DNA of 38,379 nt from Lutibacter sp. (GTDB lineage: Bacteria > Bacteroidota > Bacteroidia > Flavobacteriales > Flavobacteriaceae): assembly GCA_014859175.1 (NCBI GenBank), contig JACUUQ010000003.1, positions 1-38,379 on the forward strand, read 5' to 3'. Shown here piece after piece: positions 18,122 through 29,100 of the stretch. Every line of letters begins with the position of its first letter. Position 1 is the first letter of the stretch. The notes below the pieces were generated by a model that saw only the letters and a program-made list of their open reading frames with translations, made no database searches and had not been told where the DNA came from. The position numbers were made by a program, and so were the translations under genes.

Positions 18122-19237
18122 TTATGATTTTTTAATGACATCCTCAATCGGTATTTTTTTTCCATTTTCAAATGCCACAATAAAAGCCGTGGTATATCCT
18201 TTAGATTTCGCCAATATGTGCATTTCTTTTATTTCCGAATAATCAGATGTGCTGCCCAAATAATATTTATAGCTTCCGTCAACTTTAACGCGTTCAATAT
18301 TTTTAAGTCCTTTAAAATTATAGGATTTTGTTTCAATTTTATTGGCTCCAGATGCAATTTGTACCTTAAATATTATTTTGGAGAAAATATTGCTTGTATT
18401 ATTGGCGATTGGCGTATTTGTTTTTGATACCGGATTGTTTTCATTTTTTGCTATATTGTTGCCAACGACGGTATTTAAAGACAGTTGCTGTATGTATTTT
18501 AAAATATCGGATGAAATTGATTTGGAAAATTTATCCTGTCCGATATCGGAATTTAAATAAGAACTTTCCTCTGCATTTGTTAAAAAACCCGTTTCAATTA
18601 AAACACTTGGCATATATGTTTGGTGCAAAACAACAAAACCCGCCTGCTTAACACCACGATCAATTCTTTTTAAATTGTTTGTAAATCCATCTTGAATAAT
18701 ACTCGCCAATTGAATGCTTTGGTCTAAATATTCTTCTTGCATCAATGTTAAGCCAATTACGGAATCGGGTGAATTTGGATTAAATCCCTTATATTTCACT
18801 TCATAATTGTCTTCCAGAAAAATAACGGAGTTTTCTGCCTTAGCCACTTCAAAATTCTGGCGATTTACGTGTGTCCCCAATACCCAAGTTTCGGCTCCGG
18901 CAGCTTGTGAATTATGCGCATTGCAGTGAATGGAAACAAACAAATCTGCATCTGCTTTATTGGCTATTCTTCCACGTTCCGTTAACTCGACAAAAACATC
19001 AGTTTTTCTGGTATAAACAACCTTAATGTTTTTTTCCCTTTCCAGTATTTCGCCAACCTGCAACACAATTTTTAAGGCAATATCTTTTTCTTTGGCATGG
19101 TTATGCCCAACCTTGCCCGGGTCTTTACCGCCATGACCGGCATCTAAAACTACAATAAATTCTTTTTTTTGAGCAAAAATTGACTGATAATTAAATAGAA
19201 ATGCGGTCAAAAACACAAAAATTAAAGTGCGTTTCAT
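18122..19237 (-). CDS. N-acetylmuramoyl-L-alanine amidase (Amidase_3)
   Basis: VVLDAGHGGKDPGKVG, FVSIHCNAH and VLIETGFLTNAEE. The signal peptide starts at 19237. Confidence 0.93.
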   Translation of the reverse strand: MKRTLIFVFLTAFLFNYQSIFAQKKEFIVVLDAGHGGKDPGKVGHNHAKEKDIALKIVLQVGEILEREKNIKVVYTRKTDVFVELTERGRIANKADADLFVSIHCNAHNSQAAGAETWVLGTHVNRQNFEVAKAENSVIFLEDNYEVKYKGFNPNSPDSVIGLTLMQEEYLDQSIQLASIIQDGFTNNLKRIDRGVKQAGFVVLHQTYMPSVLIETGFLTNAEESSYLNSDIGQDKFSKSISSDILKYIQQLSLNTVVGNNIAKNENNPVSKTNTPIANNTSNIFSKIIFKVQIASGANKIETKSYNFKGLKNIERVKVDGSYKYYLGSTSDYSEIKEMHILAKSKGYTTAFIVAFENGKKIPIEDVIKKS

Positions 19238-19387
19238 TGTCATTTTATTTTTATTTAAGAGTTGTGTGTTCATCAATAATTTTCGTTATTTTTGGCAACT
19301 GTTATTTGTGTTTCAAATATTAAGCCATACATTTACAACCAATCAATAATGTGGTTGATTATTTAGGAAGCTAATGTAAAAAAACTT

Positions 19388-22117
19388 ATGCTATCAACCC
19401 AATTTAAAAGACATTTTTATAAAAATTTCATAATCAAAACGCCTTGTAAAAATAGCCCTTCTTTATTTTTGCTGTTCTTGATTTTTATAATTGTCAATTA
19501 CACAGCATATTCCCAACAAACTAAAGAAAAATCTTCTGAAAATATAAAGGTTAAACTTAACAACACCCTTATAATTCCCTTAAAAGACACTTTGGCCTTA
19601 AAACAGAAAGATTCTTTAGTTATAAAACCAAAAGATTCCATTGCCAAACCCAAAGAATTACTTGAAAGTATCATCGTCCATAGTGCAGACAGTTTGATAC
19701 GGCAAGACATGAAAAATAAAAAAATAATGTTATACGACAATGCGCATGTAAATTACAACGACATTGATTTAACGGCAGGTTTTATTGAAATAGACAATAA
19801 CAGCAACATCATTACCGCCAAAGGAGTTAAAGACAGTATTGGAAGCTATTCCCAGCGCCCCATTTTTAAGCAAGGCTCCCAAGAATCTACCCAAGACACC
19901 ATTAAATATAATTTTAAAACCGAAAAGGCAAAAATTTGGGGATTGAAAACCGAGCAGCAAGGAATCATTATTAGAGGGGAAGTGAGCAAAAAACACAACG
20001 ATTCCGTTATTTTTATAGAAAATATTAAATTAACCTCTTCAGAAAAAGAAAAGCCCGATTATTATATCGATATCAAAAGAGCCAAATTTATAAAAGACAA
20101 AAAATTGGTTGCCGGCACAAGCCAATTGGTAATCGCAGATGTGCCCACGCCAATTGTAATGCCTTTTGCTTATGTTCCTTTAACAAAAGGAAGGACATCG
20201 GGAGTTTTAATGCCCACTTGGGGAGAAAACAACCGGCAAGGATATTTTTTACAAAATGGAGGCTACTATTTTGTGGTAAACGACAATTTTGATTTGGCTT
20301 TATTGGGTGATATTTATACCAATGGAAGTTGGGGAATGAGGGCCGAATCCGGTTATGCGAAACGCTACCGTTTTTCTGGGAATTTTAATTTCAAATACGA
20401 AAACATAATAAACAGCCTCAAAGGTTTTGAAGATTACTCAAAATCAACCAATTACAACATTAGATGGAGCCATAGCCAAGACACAAAAGCCAGTCCAAAT
20501 TCAAGATTTTCTGCTTCCGTGAATTTGGGAAGCAGTAAATATTTTAGAGAATCAATTAATGAATACAATACAAACGCTTTCTTAAACAATAACTTGAGCT
20601 CTTCCGTTTCCTATTATAAAAAATTCATTGGCACACCTTTTAACATGTCGTTGTCTTTTACGCATTCCCAAAACACGAATACCGAAGAAATTGCGATGGC
20701 ACTTCCTTCTCTGCAAGTTAATATGGACAGGATTTACCCTTTTACCGGGAAAGGCGGCGTTAAAAAGAATGCCATTCAAAAAACGGGATTGAGCTACGCT
20801 TTAAAAGGTGACAACAGAATTAAAACTACGGATGAATTTTTCTTTAAAAAAGAAATGTTTAATGATGCCAAATCGGGTATTCAACAAGATATCTCTCTAA
20901 ACACAAATATGAAAGCTTTGAAATTTTTTACGCTTTCGCCAAGTGTAAGCTACAAAGAAGTTTGGTATTTTGACCGACTTAACAAAACGTATGATACCGA
21001 AAACAAAATTATTGTTACGGATACAGTAAAAGGTTTTAACGCATTTAGGGAATACTCTGGAGCGCTTTCATTGGCAACCACATTTTATGGAATGTTTAAC
21101 TTTAAAAAAGGAAATATTGAAGCAATACGCCACGTTGTCAGACCAAGCATTTCTTATAGTTATCGACCTGATTTTAGTTTCTATAATGAAAAAGTGCAAA
21201 AAATAGCCGACCCAAATGACTCAAATGACTATTTGGAATATTCTCCCTTTGCCAATGGCATATTTGGGAGTCCGGGCTCTGGAATTTCAAATAGTTTAAA
21301 TTTTGCCTTAAATAACAATTTAGAAGCAAAATTACGAAAGAAAGACTCTACGGAAAAAGAAGCCCGAAAAATTATTTTATTGAACAATTTAAATTTCAAC
21401 ACAAGTTATAATATAGCAGCAGATTCTTTAAAATGGAGTCCGGTCAGCGTAAATGCAGGGACCAAAATTTTTAAGGACAAACTAAGCCTTAACCTACGGG
21501 GAACCCTTGACCCTTATGCAATTGATGCAAACGGCAAGAAATTTAACACCTTCAACATCAATAATGGAGGAAGTTTATTCCGCCTTACAAATGCGGGTGT
21601 CACCATGAATTATTCGCTATCAAGCAAAGATGGTGACAAAAAGAAAACTGCAGAAGAGAAAAATGCGCAGGATAACAGCTCCGATGGCATTTTTGGAGAA
21701 GAATTAAATATTACCAATAAACAAATAGACAACAAAGAATCAGATAAAAATAAGGTAAAAGAAACTAAGTTATACCAGTCTAAAATACCATGGACATTAC
21801 AATTGGCGTATTCCTTAAATTATAGCAATAACAGAAGAGAACAGGAGATTTCTTCGAATTCGCTAATGTTTTCGGGGGATATTGAATTGACTCCAAAATG
21901 GAATGTTGGCGTTTCATCTGGGTATGATATTAAAAATCAAGGGTTTACCTATACACAATTACGGTTTTCACGTGATTTAGACAGCTGGAAACTTAATTTT
22001 AACTGGGTTCCTTTTGGGGAAAGACAAACTTATTACTTTTTCATCGGCGTAAAATCATCGATGCTTAGCGATTTAAAATACGACAAGCGTCAGGTTCCTG
22101 ACAGAAGATTGTTTTAG
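19388..22117 (+). CDS. lptD: Putative LPS-assembly protein LptD (OstA-like)
   Basis: ADSLIRQDMKNKKIMLYDNAHVNYNDIDLTAGFIEIDNNSNIITAKG and IADVPTPIVMPFAYVPLTKGRTSGVLMPTWGEN; long barrel. Confidence 0.87.
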   Translation: MLSTQFKRHFYKNFIIKTPCKNSPSLFLLFLIFIIVNYTAYSQQTKEKSSENIKVKLNNTLIIPLKDTLALKQKDSLVIKPKDSIAKPKELLESIIVHSADSLIRQDMKNKKIMLYDNAHVNYNDIDLTAGFIEIDNNSNIITAKGVKDSIGSYSQRPIFKQGSQESTQDTIKYNFKTEKAKIWGLKTEQQGIIIRGEVSKKHNDSVIFIENIKLTSSEKEKPDYYIDIKRAKFIKDKKLVAGTSQLVIADVPTPIVMPFAYVPLTKGRTSGVLMPTWGENNRQGYFLQNGGYYFVVNDNFDLALLGDIYTNGSWGMRAESGYAKRYRFSGNFNFKYENIINSLKGFEDYSKSTNYNIRWSHSQDTKASPNSRFSASVNLGSSKYFRESINEYNTNAFLNNNLSSSVSYYKKFIGTPFNMSLSFTHSQNTNTEEIAMALPSLQVNMDRIYPFTGKGGVKKNAIQKTGLSYALKGDNRIKTTDEFFFKKEMFNDAKSGIQQDISLNTNMKALKFFTLSPSVSYKEVWYFDRLNKTYDTENKIIVTDTVKGFNAFREYSGALSLATTFYGMFNFKKGNIEAIRHVVRPSISYSYRPDFSFYNEKVQKIADPNDSNDYLEYSPFANGIFGSPGSGISNSLNFALNNNLEAKLRKKDSTEKEARKIILLNNLNFNTSYNIAADSLKWSPVSVNAGTKIFKDKLSLNLRGTLDPYAIDANGKKFNTFNINNGGSLFRLTNAGVTMNYSLSSKDGDKKKTAEEKNAQDNSSDGIFGEELNITNKQIDNKESDKNKVKETKLYQSKIPWTLQLAYSLNYSNNRREQEISSNSLMFSGDIELTPKWNVGVSSGYDIKNQGFTYTQLRFSRDLDSWKLNFNWVPFGERQTYYFFIGVKSSMLSDLKYDKRQVPDRRLF

Positions 22118-22172
22118 CCCCCTAACCTCGCGCAATAAAAGCGGGACAGGCTCCGAAGGGAGGATTGAGCGT
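22116..22172. repeat. Dispersed repeat copy, AGCCCCCTAACCTC..AAAAGCGGGACAGGCT..AAGGGAGG, interrupted form
   Basis: Shares the AAAAn(n)GGACAGGCT core and CCTC/AGGGAG ends with the inverted copy at 22310; starts inside the lptD TAG stop. Confidence 0.65.
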
Positions 22173-22309
22173 TAAAAAAATGTATGGAATACATTTTTAG
22201 CGGTAAGGCCAGATGGCGCGTTGGGATTTAAAAATTTAAAAGATGCAAAAAAGTAATTGGAAAAAAAGTTAAAGTCAAAAATATTTTTTATTTTATATTA
22301 AAAATTAAA

Positions 22310-22368
22310 CTCCCTTTCCTTAGTAAAAGCCTGTCCTGTTTTAGTAAAGGAGGCTGGGGATAGGATTA
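22310..22368. repeat. Second, inverted and diverged copy of the same repeat
   Basis: Reverse complement CCTCCTTTACTAAAACAGGACAGGCTTTTACTAAGGAAAGGGAG aligns with the 22116 copy. Confidence 0.6.
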
Positions 22369-22392
22369 AAGCAAAAACTAAATTTATCTCTT

Positions 22393-22773
22393 ATGAAAAA
22401 AATAATAAACACCATCAACGCTCCCGCACCGGTTGGACCATACAACCAAGCGGTTTTGGCAGGAAATACTTTATACACTTCAGGGCAAATTGCCATCAAT
22501 GCCAAAACTGGGGAATTGGTTACAAACAACATTGAGGAAGAAACCCAACAAGTGATGGAAAACTTGAAAATAGTTTTGGCTGAAGCAGGCATGACTTTTG
22601 AAAACGCGGCAAAAACCAGCATATTTATCAAAAATATGAATGATTTTTCAAAAATGAATGCTGTTTATGGAAAGTATTTTGTTGCCGGCAATGAACCTGC
22701 ACGAGAAACTGTGGAAGTTGGAAACTTACCTAAGTTCGTAAATGTTGAAATCTCGATGATTGCTGTAAAGTAA
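22393..22773 (+). CDS. RidA family protein (reactive intermediate/imine deaminase)
   Basis: APVGPYNQAVLAGNTLYTSGQIAINAKTGELV and ARETVEVGNLPKFVNVEISMIAVK. Confidence 0.95.
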   Translation: MKKIINTINAPAPVGPYNQAVLAGNTLYTSGQIAINAKTGELVTNNIEEETQQVMENLKIVLAEAGMTFENAAKTSIFIKNMNDFSKMNAVYGKYFVAGNEPARETVEVGNLPKFVNVEISMIAVK

Positions 22774-22777
22774 CCGT

Positions 22778-23140
22778 TTAAATCGATTTTATTAACAATT
22801 CCGCTGTTGCCGGATTTGTCGCCAACGGAACATCATGAACGTCGCACAAGCGCATGAGCATGGCAATGTCCGGCTCATGTGGATGCATTCCCAGCGGATC
22901 TCTGAAAAAGAAAACCATATTTGTTTTTCCTTCTGCAACGCGTGCCGCTATTTGCGCGTCTCCGCCATAAGGGCCCGATAAAAATTTCACCACTTCAAAC
23001 CCGGCTTTTTCAGCGTTTTTACCGGTTGTGCCTGTGGCAATCAACGTAATGTTTTTAGCGATGATCAATGCTTTATAATCCATTAAAAACTGAATCATTT
23101 CGGCTTTTTTGCCATCGTGGGCGATGATTGCTATTTCCAT
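22778..23140 (-). CDS. mgsA: Methylglyoxal synthase
   Basis: IAIIAHDGKKAEM, ATGTTGKNAEKAG, LSGPYGGDAQIAARVAEG, FFRDPLGMHPHEPDI and LATNPATAELL. Confidence 0.96.
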   Translation of the reverse strand: MEIAIIAHDGKKAEMIQFLMDYKALIIAKNITLIATGTTGKNAEKAGFEVVKFLSGPYGGDAQIAARVAEGKTNMVFFFRDPLGMHPHEPDIAMLMRLCDVHDVPLATNPATAELLIKSI

Positions 23141-23160
23141 ATTTCAAAAATATTATTCGT

Positions 23161-24156
23161 TTATTCCAGAGATGAAGCATATTCAATCAATTCAACAATT
23201 TTGGTTGCGTAACCAAATTCATTATCGTACCAAGAAATAATTTTATAAAAATTCGGATTCAGTTCCAGTCCTGCTCCTGCATCAAAAACCGATGTTCTTG
23301 GTTCAGATACAAAGTCCTGCGAAACCACTTCATCTTCTGTGTATCCTAAAATTCCCTTCAACTCATTTTCGGATGCTTTTTTCATCACGGCTTTAATTTC
23401 CTGGTAAGAAGTTGGCTTTTTTAACCGAACCGTTAAATCTACCAAAGAAACATCTGCAACAGGAACTCTTATGGCCATTGCCAACAGTTTTCCCTGTAAT
23501 TCAGGCATAATCGTGGTAACAGCAATTGCGGCATTTGTGGTGGTTGGAATCATATTGTTTAAAGCCGACCTTCCCCTTCGCCACTGATTTTCAGGGCCAT
23601 CAACAGTTTTTTGGCTGACTGTTGCCGCATGAACGGTTGATACAATGCCTTCAATAATTCCAAAATTTTCATGCAATACTTTGGCAATTGGCGCCAAACA
23701 ATTTGTGGTGCAGGAAGCATTTGAAAAAATATAATCTTCTTTGGAAAGTTTGGTATGGTTAACGCCCATCACAAACATAGGCGCATCTTTTGACGGTGCT
23801 GAAATCACCACTTTTTTAGCGCCGCCTTTTATGTGCAGTGCCGCTTTATTTTTATCAGTAAATAATCCCGTTGCTTCAATCACATAATCTACCCCAACTT
23901 TTCCCCAATCAATCGCTTCCGGATTTCTTTCTCCGGTTACCCTAATGGGATTTCCATTTACGATTAGCTGTTTGTCTTTTACCTCAATAGTTCCGTTAAA
24001 ACGCCCGTGAACCGAATCATATTTTAACAAATAGGCCAAATGATCAATATCAAGCAAATCATTTATGGCAACTACTTTTATGTTTTTTTTATTGATTGCA
24101 GTTCTAAAAGCGAGGCGTCCTATTCTTCCGAAGCCATTTATTCCTATTTTAATCAT
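23161..24156 (-). CDS. gap: Type I glyceraldehyde-3-phosphate dehydrogenase
   Basis: [27 protein letters not shown] and [16 protein letters not shown]. Confidence 0.97.
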   Translation of the reverse strand: MIKIGINGFGRIGRLAFRTAINKKNIKVVAINDLLDIDHLAYLLKYDSVHGRFNGTIEVKDKQLIVNGNPIRVTGERNPEAIDWGKVGVDYVIEATGLFTDKNKAALHIKGGAKKVVISAPSKDAPMFVMGVNHTKLSKEDYIFSNASCTTNCLAPIAKVLHENFGIIEGIVSTVHAATVSQKTVDGPENQWRRGRSALNNMIPTTTNAAIAVTTIMPELQGKLLAMAIRVPVADVSLVDLTVRLKKPTSYQEIKAVMKKASENELKGILGYTEDEVVSQDFVSEPRTSVFDAGAGLELNPNFYKIISWYDNEFGYATKIVELIEYASSLE

Positions 24157-24204
24157 TCAATTTAAATTGATGGTAATCGTAAAATTTTTTTAAACTATTT
24201 TGCA

Positions 24205-25191
24205 TTAAATGGACATAATATCACTAACGCGCAATAATTCCTTGTCTATTTCATGGCGTCCTTTCACCGCTTCTTTTAATTCAATGGCTTTGACCTCATT
24301 ATTAACCATACCCACCATTAAATTGGTTTTGCCGTCCAATAGCAATTCAACAGCCTTCACGCCTAACCTGCTGGCCAAAACACGGTCGAAACAACTTGGG
24401 CTGCCGCCTCTTTGCATATGTCCCAAAACAGAAACCCTCACTTCATATTGCGGTAAATTCTGCTCTACATAATCGGCCAATTCAAATACATTTTTTCCGA
24501 TTTTATCGCCTTCGGCAACCACCACAATACTTGATGATTTCCCGGAACGCTTGCTTCGTTTTAATGATTCCAGTAAACGATCTAACCCTAAATTTTCCTC
24601 AGGAATTAAAATTTCCTCCGCTCCTGCTCCAACACCGGCATTTAATGCTATAAAACCTGCATCGCGCCCCATAACCTCAACAAAAAACAAGCGGTTGTGC
24701 GAACTCGCCGTGTCCCTAATTTTATCAATAACCTGAACAATGGTATTTAGCGCAGTGTCATATCCAATGGTGTAATCGGTTCCAAATATATCGTTGTCAA
24801 TTGTTCCCGGAATGCCTATCAAAGGGAAATTGAATTCCTTGTTAAACACAATGCCGCCGTTAAAAGTTCCGTCGCCGCCAATTAAAACCAATGCATCAAT
24901 TTCAGCATTTTTAAGTTGGTTGTACGCTTTTTCCCTTCCTTCTTTTGTTCTAAATTCCTTTGAACGGTCGGTTTTTAAAACGGTTCCTCCCCTGTTTATG
25001 ATGTTGCTTACGTGACGTGCAGTGAGCGGTTCAAAATCTCCTTCAATCATTCCTTGATAACCACGGTAAATACCCACGCATTCAATTTTATAATAAGTGC
25101 AAGCGCGAACTATTGCCCTAATTGCCGCATTCATTCCTGGCGCATCGCCACCAGAAGTCATTAATCCTATTTTTTTTATTTTGTTTCCCAT
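24205..25191 (-). CDS. pfkA: 6-phosphofructokinase
   Basis: KIGLMTSGGDAPGMNAAIRAIVR, IGGDGTFNGG, GIPGTIDNDI and EVMGRDAGFIAL. Confidence 0.97.
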   Translation of the reverse strand: MGNKIKKIGLMTSGGDAPGMNAAIRAIVRACTYYKIECVGIYRGYQGMIEGDFEPLTARHVSNIINRGGTVLKTDRSKEFRTKEGREKAYNQLKNAEIDALVLIGGDGTFNGGIVFNKEFNFPLIGIPGTIDNDIFGTDYTIGYDTALNTIVQVIDKIRDTASSHNRLFFVEVMGRDAGFIALNAGVGAGAEEILIPEENLGLDRLLESLKRSKRSGKSSSIVVVAEGDKIGKNVFELADYVEQNLPQYEVRVSVLGHMQRGGSPSCFDRVLASRLGVKAVELLLDGKTNLMVGMVNNEVKAIELKEAVKGRHEIDKELLRVSDIMSI

Positions 25192-25259
25192 AAAGCGAAA
25201 GGCAAAATTATGCTAATATTTTAATTGAAAATTATTTTCTTTTATTCTTTTACAATTAT

Positions 25260-26162
25260 CTACCATAAATTGATTGGATAAACGCCGCTGGCCTTCAACT
25301 TTTGAATTTCTGAAGTCACATATTCCTTATCCTGCTTGTAAGTAACGCCGAACCAGCGCGCATCGGATTTTAACACTTCCATAGTTGCCAATTTATTAAC
25401 AATAATATGATTGATCACCAATGGAATAAAAAACTCGGCCTTTGGTTCTTTATAATTTTTAGCAAGGAATTCCTCAAACAAAGATTCAGACAATTCAAAG
25501 TATTTTGGCGTAAATCCAAAAAAGTTCATCGATACGATTGTTTCTTCTGAAATTGGAATTAAAGCTTCATTTTCATCTTTATACTTCAACTTACCGTTCA
25601 CCTTTTCTATATGTGTTCTTTCGGTAACGCCGGTTAAAAAACCATTTTCATCCACGCTGCATTCACCTCTTGAAACCGATCCGTATTCAGAAATGGTGTT
25701 TTTTAGCACATAGCCCATCATATTAAAATTGGTAGATTTTGGATCCATCATTTTCAATGATTCGGCCTCCACTTTAAAAGCTTCTGCACCATAAAAATCA
25801 TCGGCATTGATAACCGCAAAGTTTTCTTTTACAACATCTTTTGCCATCAACAAGGCATGGCCGGTTCCCCAAGGTTTTTCGCGATTGTTGTCCCGGTATT
25901 TTTCGGGAATATTTTCCAATTCCTGAAAAACATATTCCACTTCAATTTTACCTTCCAGTTTTTTATCAAAAAAAGCTTTAAAATCGGCTTCAATATTTTT
26001 TCTGATGATAAAAACCACTTTGCCAAATCCTGCGCGGATGGCATCGTATATTGAAAAATCCAGAATGGTGTCACCTTGTTCTGAAAAAGTGTCCAATTGT
26101 TTTAATCCTCCGTAGCGGCTGCCTACTCCTGCAGCTAAAATTACCAATGTTGGTTTATTCAT
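25260..26162 (-). CDS. Sugar nucleotidyltransferase-like protein
   Basis: LVILAAGVGSRYGGLKQLD, NREKPWGTGHALLMAKDVV and INADDFYG. Overlaps the end of the upstream TamB gene by 8 bp. Confidence 0.85.
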   Translation of the reverse strand: MNKPTLVILAAGVGSRYGGLKQLDTFSEQGDTILDFSIYDAIRAGFGKVVFIIRKNIEADFKAFFDKKLEGKIEVEYVFQELENIPEKYRDNNREKPWGTGHALLMAKDVVKENFAVINADDFYGAEAFKVEAESLKMMDPKSTNFNMMGYVLKNTISEYGSVSRGECSVDENGFLTGVTERTHIEKVNGKLKYKDENEALIPISEETIVSMNFFGFTPKYFELSESLFEEFLAKNYKEPKAEFFIPLVINHIIVNKLATMEVLKSDARWFGVTYKQDKEYVTSEIQKLKASGVYPINLW

Positions 26163-29100
26163 TTTCTTTATTTTTATTTTTTTTAAAATCTAAAATTCGG
26201 TCAAACTTTTCAATTGTGTCAAGCGGTTTTACCCCTTTGGTTGAATCTATTATTATTTTTTTCTTTCTAAGCCCTAATTTTCGGAGCAATTCTTTACTGT
26301 TATCAAAGTCTATTTGATAGCTTAACCCAATTCCTTGGGTGTATCCTTCTTCTTCTTCGGAATATTGAATTTCGTTTTGGCGGTTGAATACTGAAGATCG
26401 GAAAGTTCCTTCTTCATTCAGCAAAAACTCAACATTCACTTCGCCAATAATATTTGTTTGGCTGCTGGTTCCCATAGGAACACCCACTTTTCCGTTGATA
26501 ATAATTCGGTCATTTAGCTGATAATCAAGTCCTATAGCCAATTGATCTTCAATATTTAAATTGTCCACCTTACCCCTTTCACCCACAGTATATTCAGGCC
26601 TTAGTTTAAAACGGTTGCTTCCCTGGTTAAAAATATTGTCGAAAGCATTTGACAAGATATCAAAACCGGTACCATACAACGCGGTGCTGCTGTTAACGCT
26701 TAAATCGCTTTCATTATAAAAACTTCCCGAAATAAGCAACGATATAAACTGCACCGTTTTATTATTTAAATTATCGCTGTTTAGCCTAAAAGCCAACTCT
26801 GAAGCCACCGTGGAACTCGCATTTGGAATTTCAATGTCAAATTCTCTTTGGGTATTAAACAATTCTCCCGAAAAACGGGTAACCAAATCGATAGGAATTT
26901 TTCTGCTTGAGGAAATATTCTCCAGCATTAATCTCGGATTGGCAGAAACCCTGTAAACTGCCTCAATATTGATATCGGCAGTTAAAGGATCGCCATTCCA
27001 GGAAATGCTTCCGCCCTTTTTCACAATAAACGGTTTGTTGATAAATCCGCCATATTTAAAGTTATAAATGCCATTGTCCACAATAAAGTCCCCATACATC
27101 TCAAACTTGTCTTTGGTATCAAGCGCAATTTGCAAATTTCCTATGCCGCTTCCCCTTAAAAAACTTCCGGTCGATTTGTCCAAAACCATTTCAACAATGG
27201 CATCTTTTGTGACATCAATATTAAAATTTAAAGACAATCCTTTTAGCTTTTCAGAAATGTATTTTCTTCTTGTTTCTTCATTTTCTTCAGGATTGCTTTT
27301 ATTTACAAAGCGAATTAATTGGGAAGATTCAGCTGTTTTTACATCGCTCACAGGAATTGTGAGATGCGTGCCTCTTTTTGTTTTTCCAACAACATTAATC
27401 ACCAGCTTGTCTGTTGGTCCAAATAAATTGGCGTAGCCTTCTAAAAATCCGGTGCCGTAATATACCGAGTTTTCTTCTTCAACGGTATTCAACACCAATA
27501 AATTTTTGGTATTTACATTTAAATTCAATCGCCAAGTTTCAAAATTTTGATGGCTGATGGTTCCCGTTAATTTTCCTCTGGTGCTAAATGCTTTATCTTT
27601 TAATTGAACGTCTTCAAAAGTAAATGTTTGGTTTTTCATAGAAACAACGCTGGTTCCTTCAAAATCATAATCCACATTTAAATAAGGCAAATACAATCCG
27701 GCTTGGTCCAAGAACAACTCGCCTTCCATAGTTGGATTCTTAAGCAATCCCGTTAAATGCGCGTTTCCATAAGCAAAACCGCGTATATTTTTAAACACAT
27801 CTTGTCCCAAGGGAGAAAACGGCGCTAACTTAAATTCCTCAAATTCAAGCTGCACATCCAAGGTTGGATTTTTAGGCTTAAAATCAAGATCTCCAACTGC
27901 CGAAAAAGTTAGGGTATTCTTATTTTTTAGGGTAATGTTAACCCCATAATCCCTGATTGAATTTTTTCCCTCAACAGCAACCGTTAAATCGCCAAGTTCG
28001 GAATTATTAAGGTTAAAATCATTGATTGTAAAGTTAGCCGTTGGCTTTATTACCTGATTTAACTGTTTGTAATTTAGGGAACCATTCATAATTCCTTTTA
28101 AGTTTATGCTATCAATTTTAGGCGTAACATTTGCCAAATTTACATTGTCAAACTTAAAGGTTAAATCCTTTGAAATGGTGTCGCGCACTTGTCCAAAAAA
28201 CTCAATTCTTTGTTCATTTGAAGTGATTAAGAAAGGACTGATATCGAAGGTTTTTGTTTTATCGTCATACACCAATTTGTTATCGAAATTGTCTTCAGGA
28301 TTGATAATCCAATCAGTATCTTTAAAGTTAAAATTCGATTTTTGAAGTCCGAAAACCGATTTGTTTTCCTTGTTGAAGGTGTGATAAAATGCCAAATCAT
28401 AATTTTCGGTATTATTGTCTCCGCCCAAAAACTCAGTTCTAAAATACAGTGTGTCATTTAGCGTAATGTTCACCAATTGCAATTTGGCAATATTGTAATT
28501 TTTGGTATTTATTTTGGCAACGGAAAGTTGCGTATTAAATAATGGATTTTTGGTGTCAATTTGCAAATTCAGTGAATCAATGGTATTATCAAAAGCGATA
28601 ATTTCTGGCGATTTAATATTTAGCCTAAACAAATTATCATCAGAATTTAAATTTCCTGCAATGAAGGTGTTTGCCGAAAGCGTTATTTCCGGATAAAAAA
28701 CCTCCAATATTCTATTGTAAATTTTAAATCTAAAATCGAGCTCCTGCCCAGCAGTAACCTCAAAAGGTTTATAATTTGAGTAAATGCTTCCCAAAGCATT
28801 TTTTGTAAGTTTCACCAACTCGGCAAACTTAAATTTCCCTTTTACATAGCCATTCACAATTTCTGCAGAATTTACGGTAATGGTTCTTTCAGTGCCTTCA
28901 AAGGTGGAAGTTACATTGAAATCTTGGAAGAAATAGCTATCTTTTTGGTTGATGTATAAGGTATTTTTAAAATCGATGGTTCCGGCCAAATCATCCAAAG
29001 AATTTCCTAAAACTTTTATCTCAATATCACCTTTAACTTTTGAAATGCTGTCACGTTTAAAAAGGTTCAACATATTTAAATCCAAATAATCGATTTTTGT

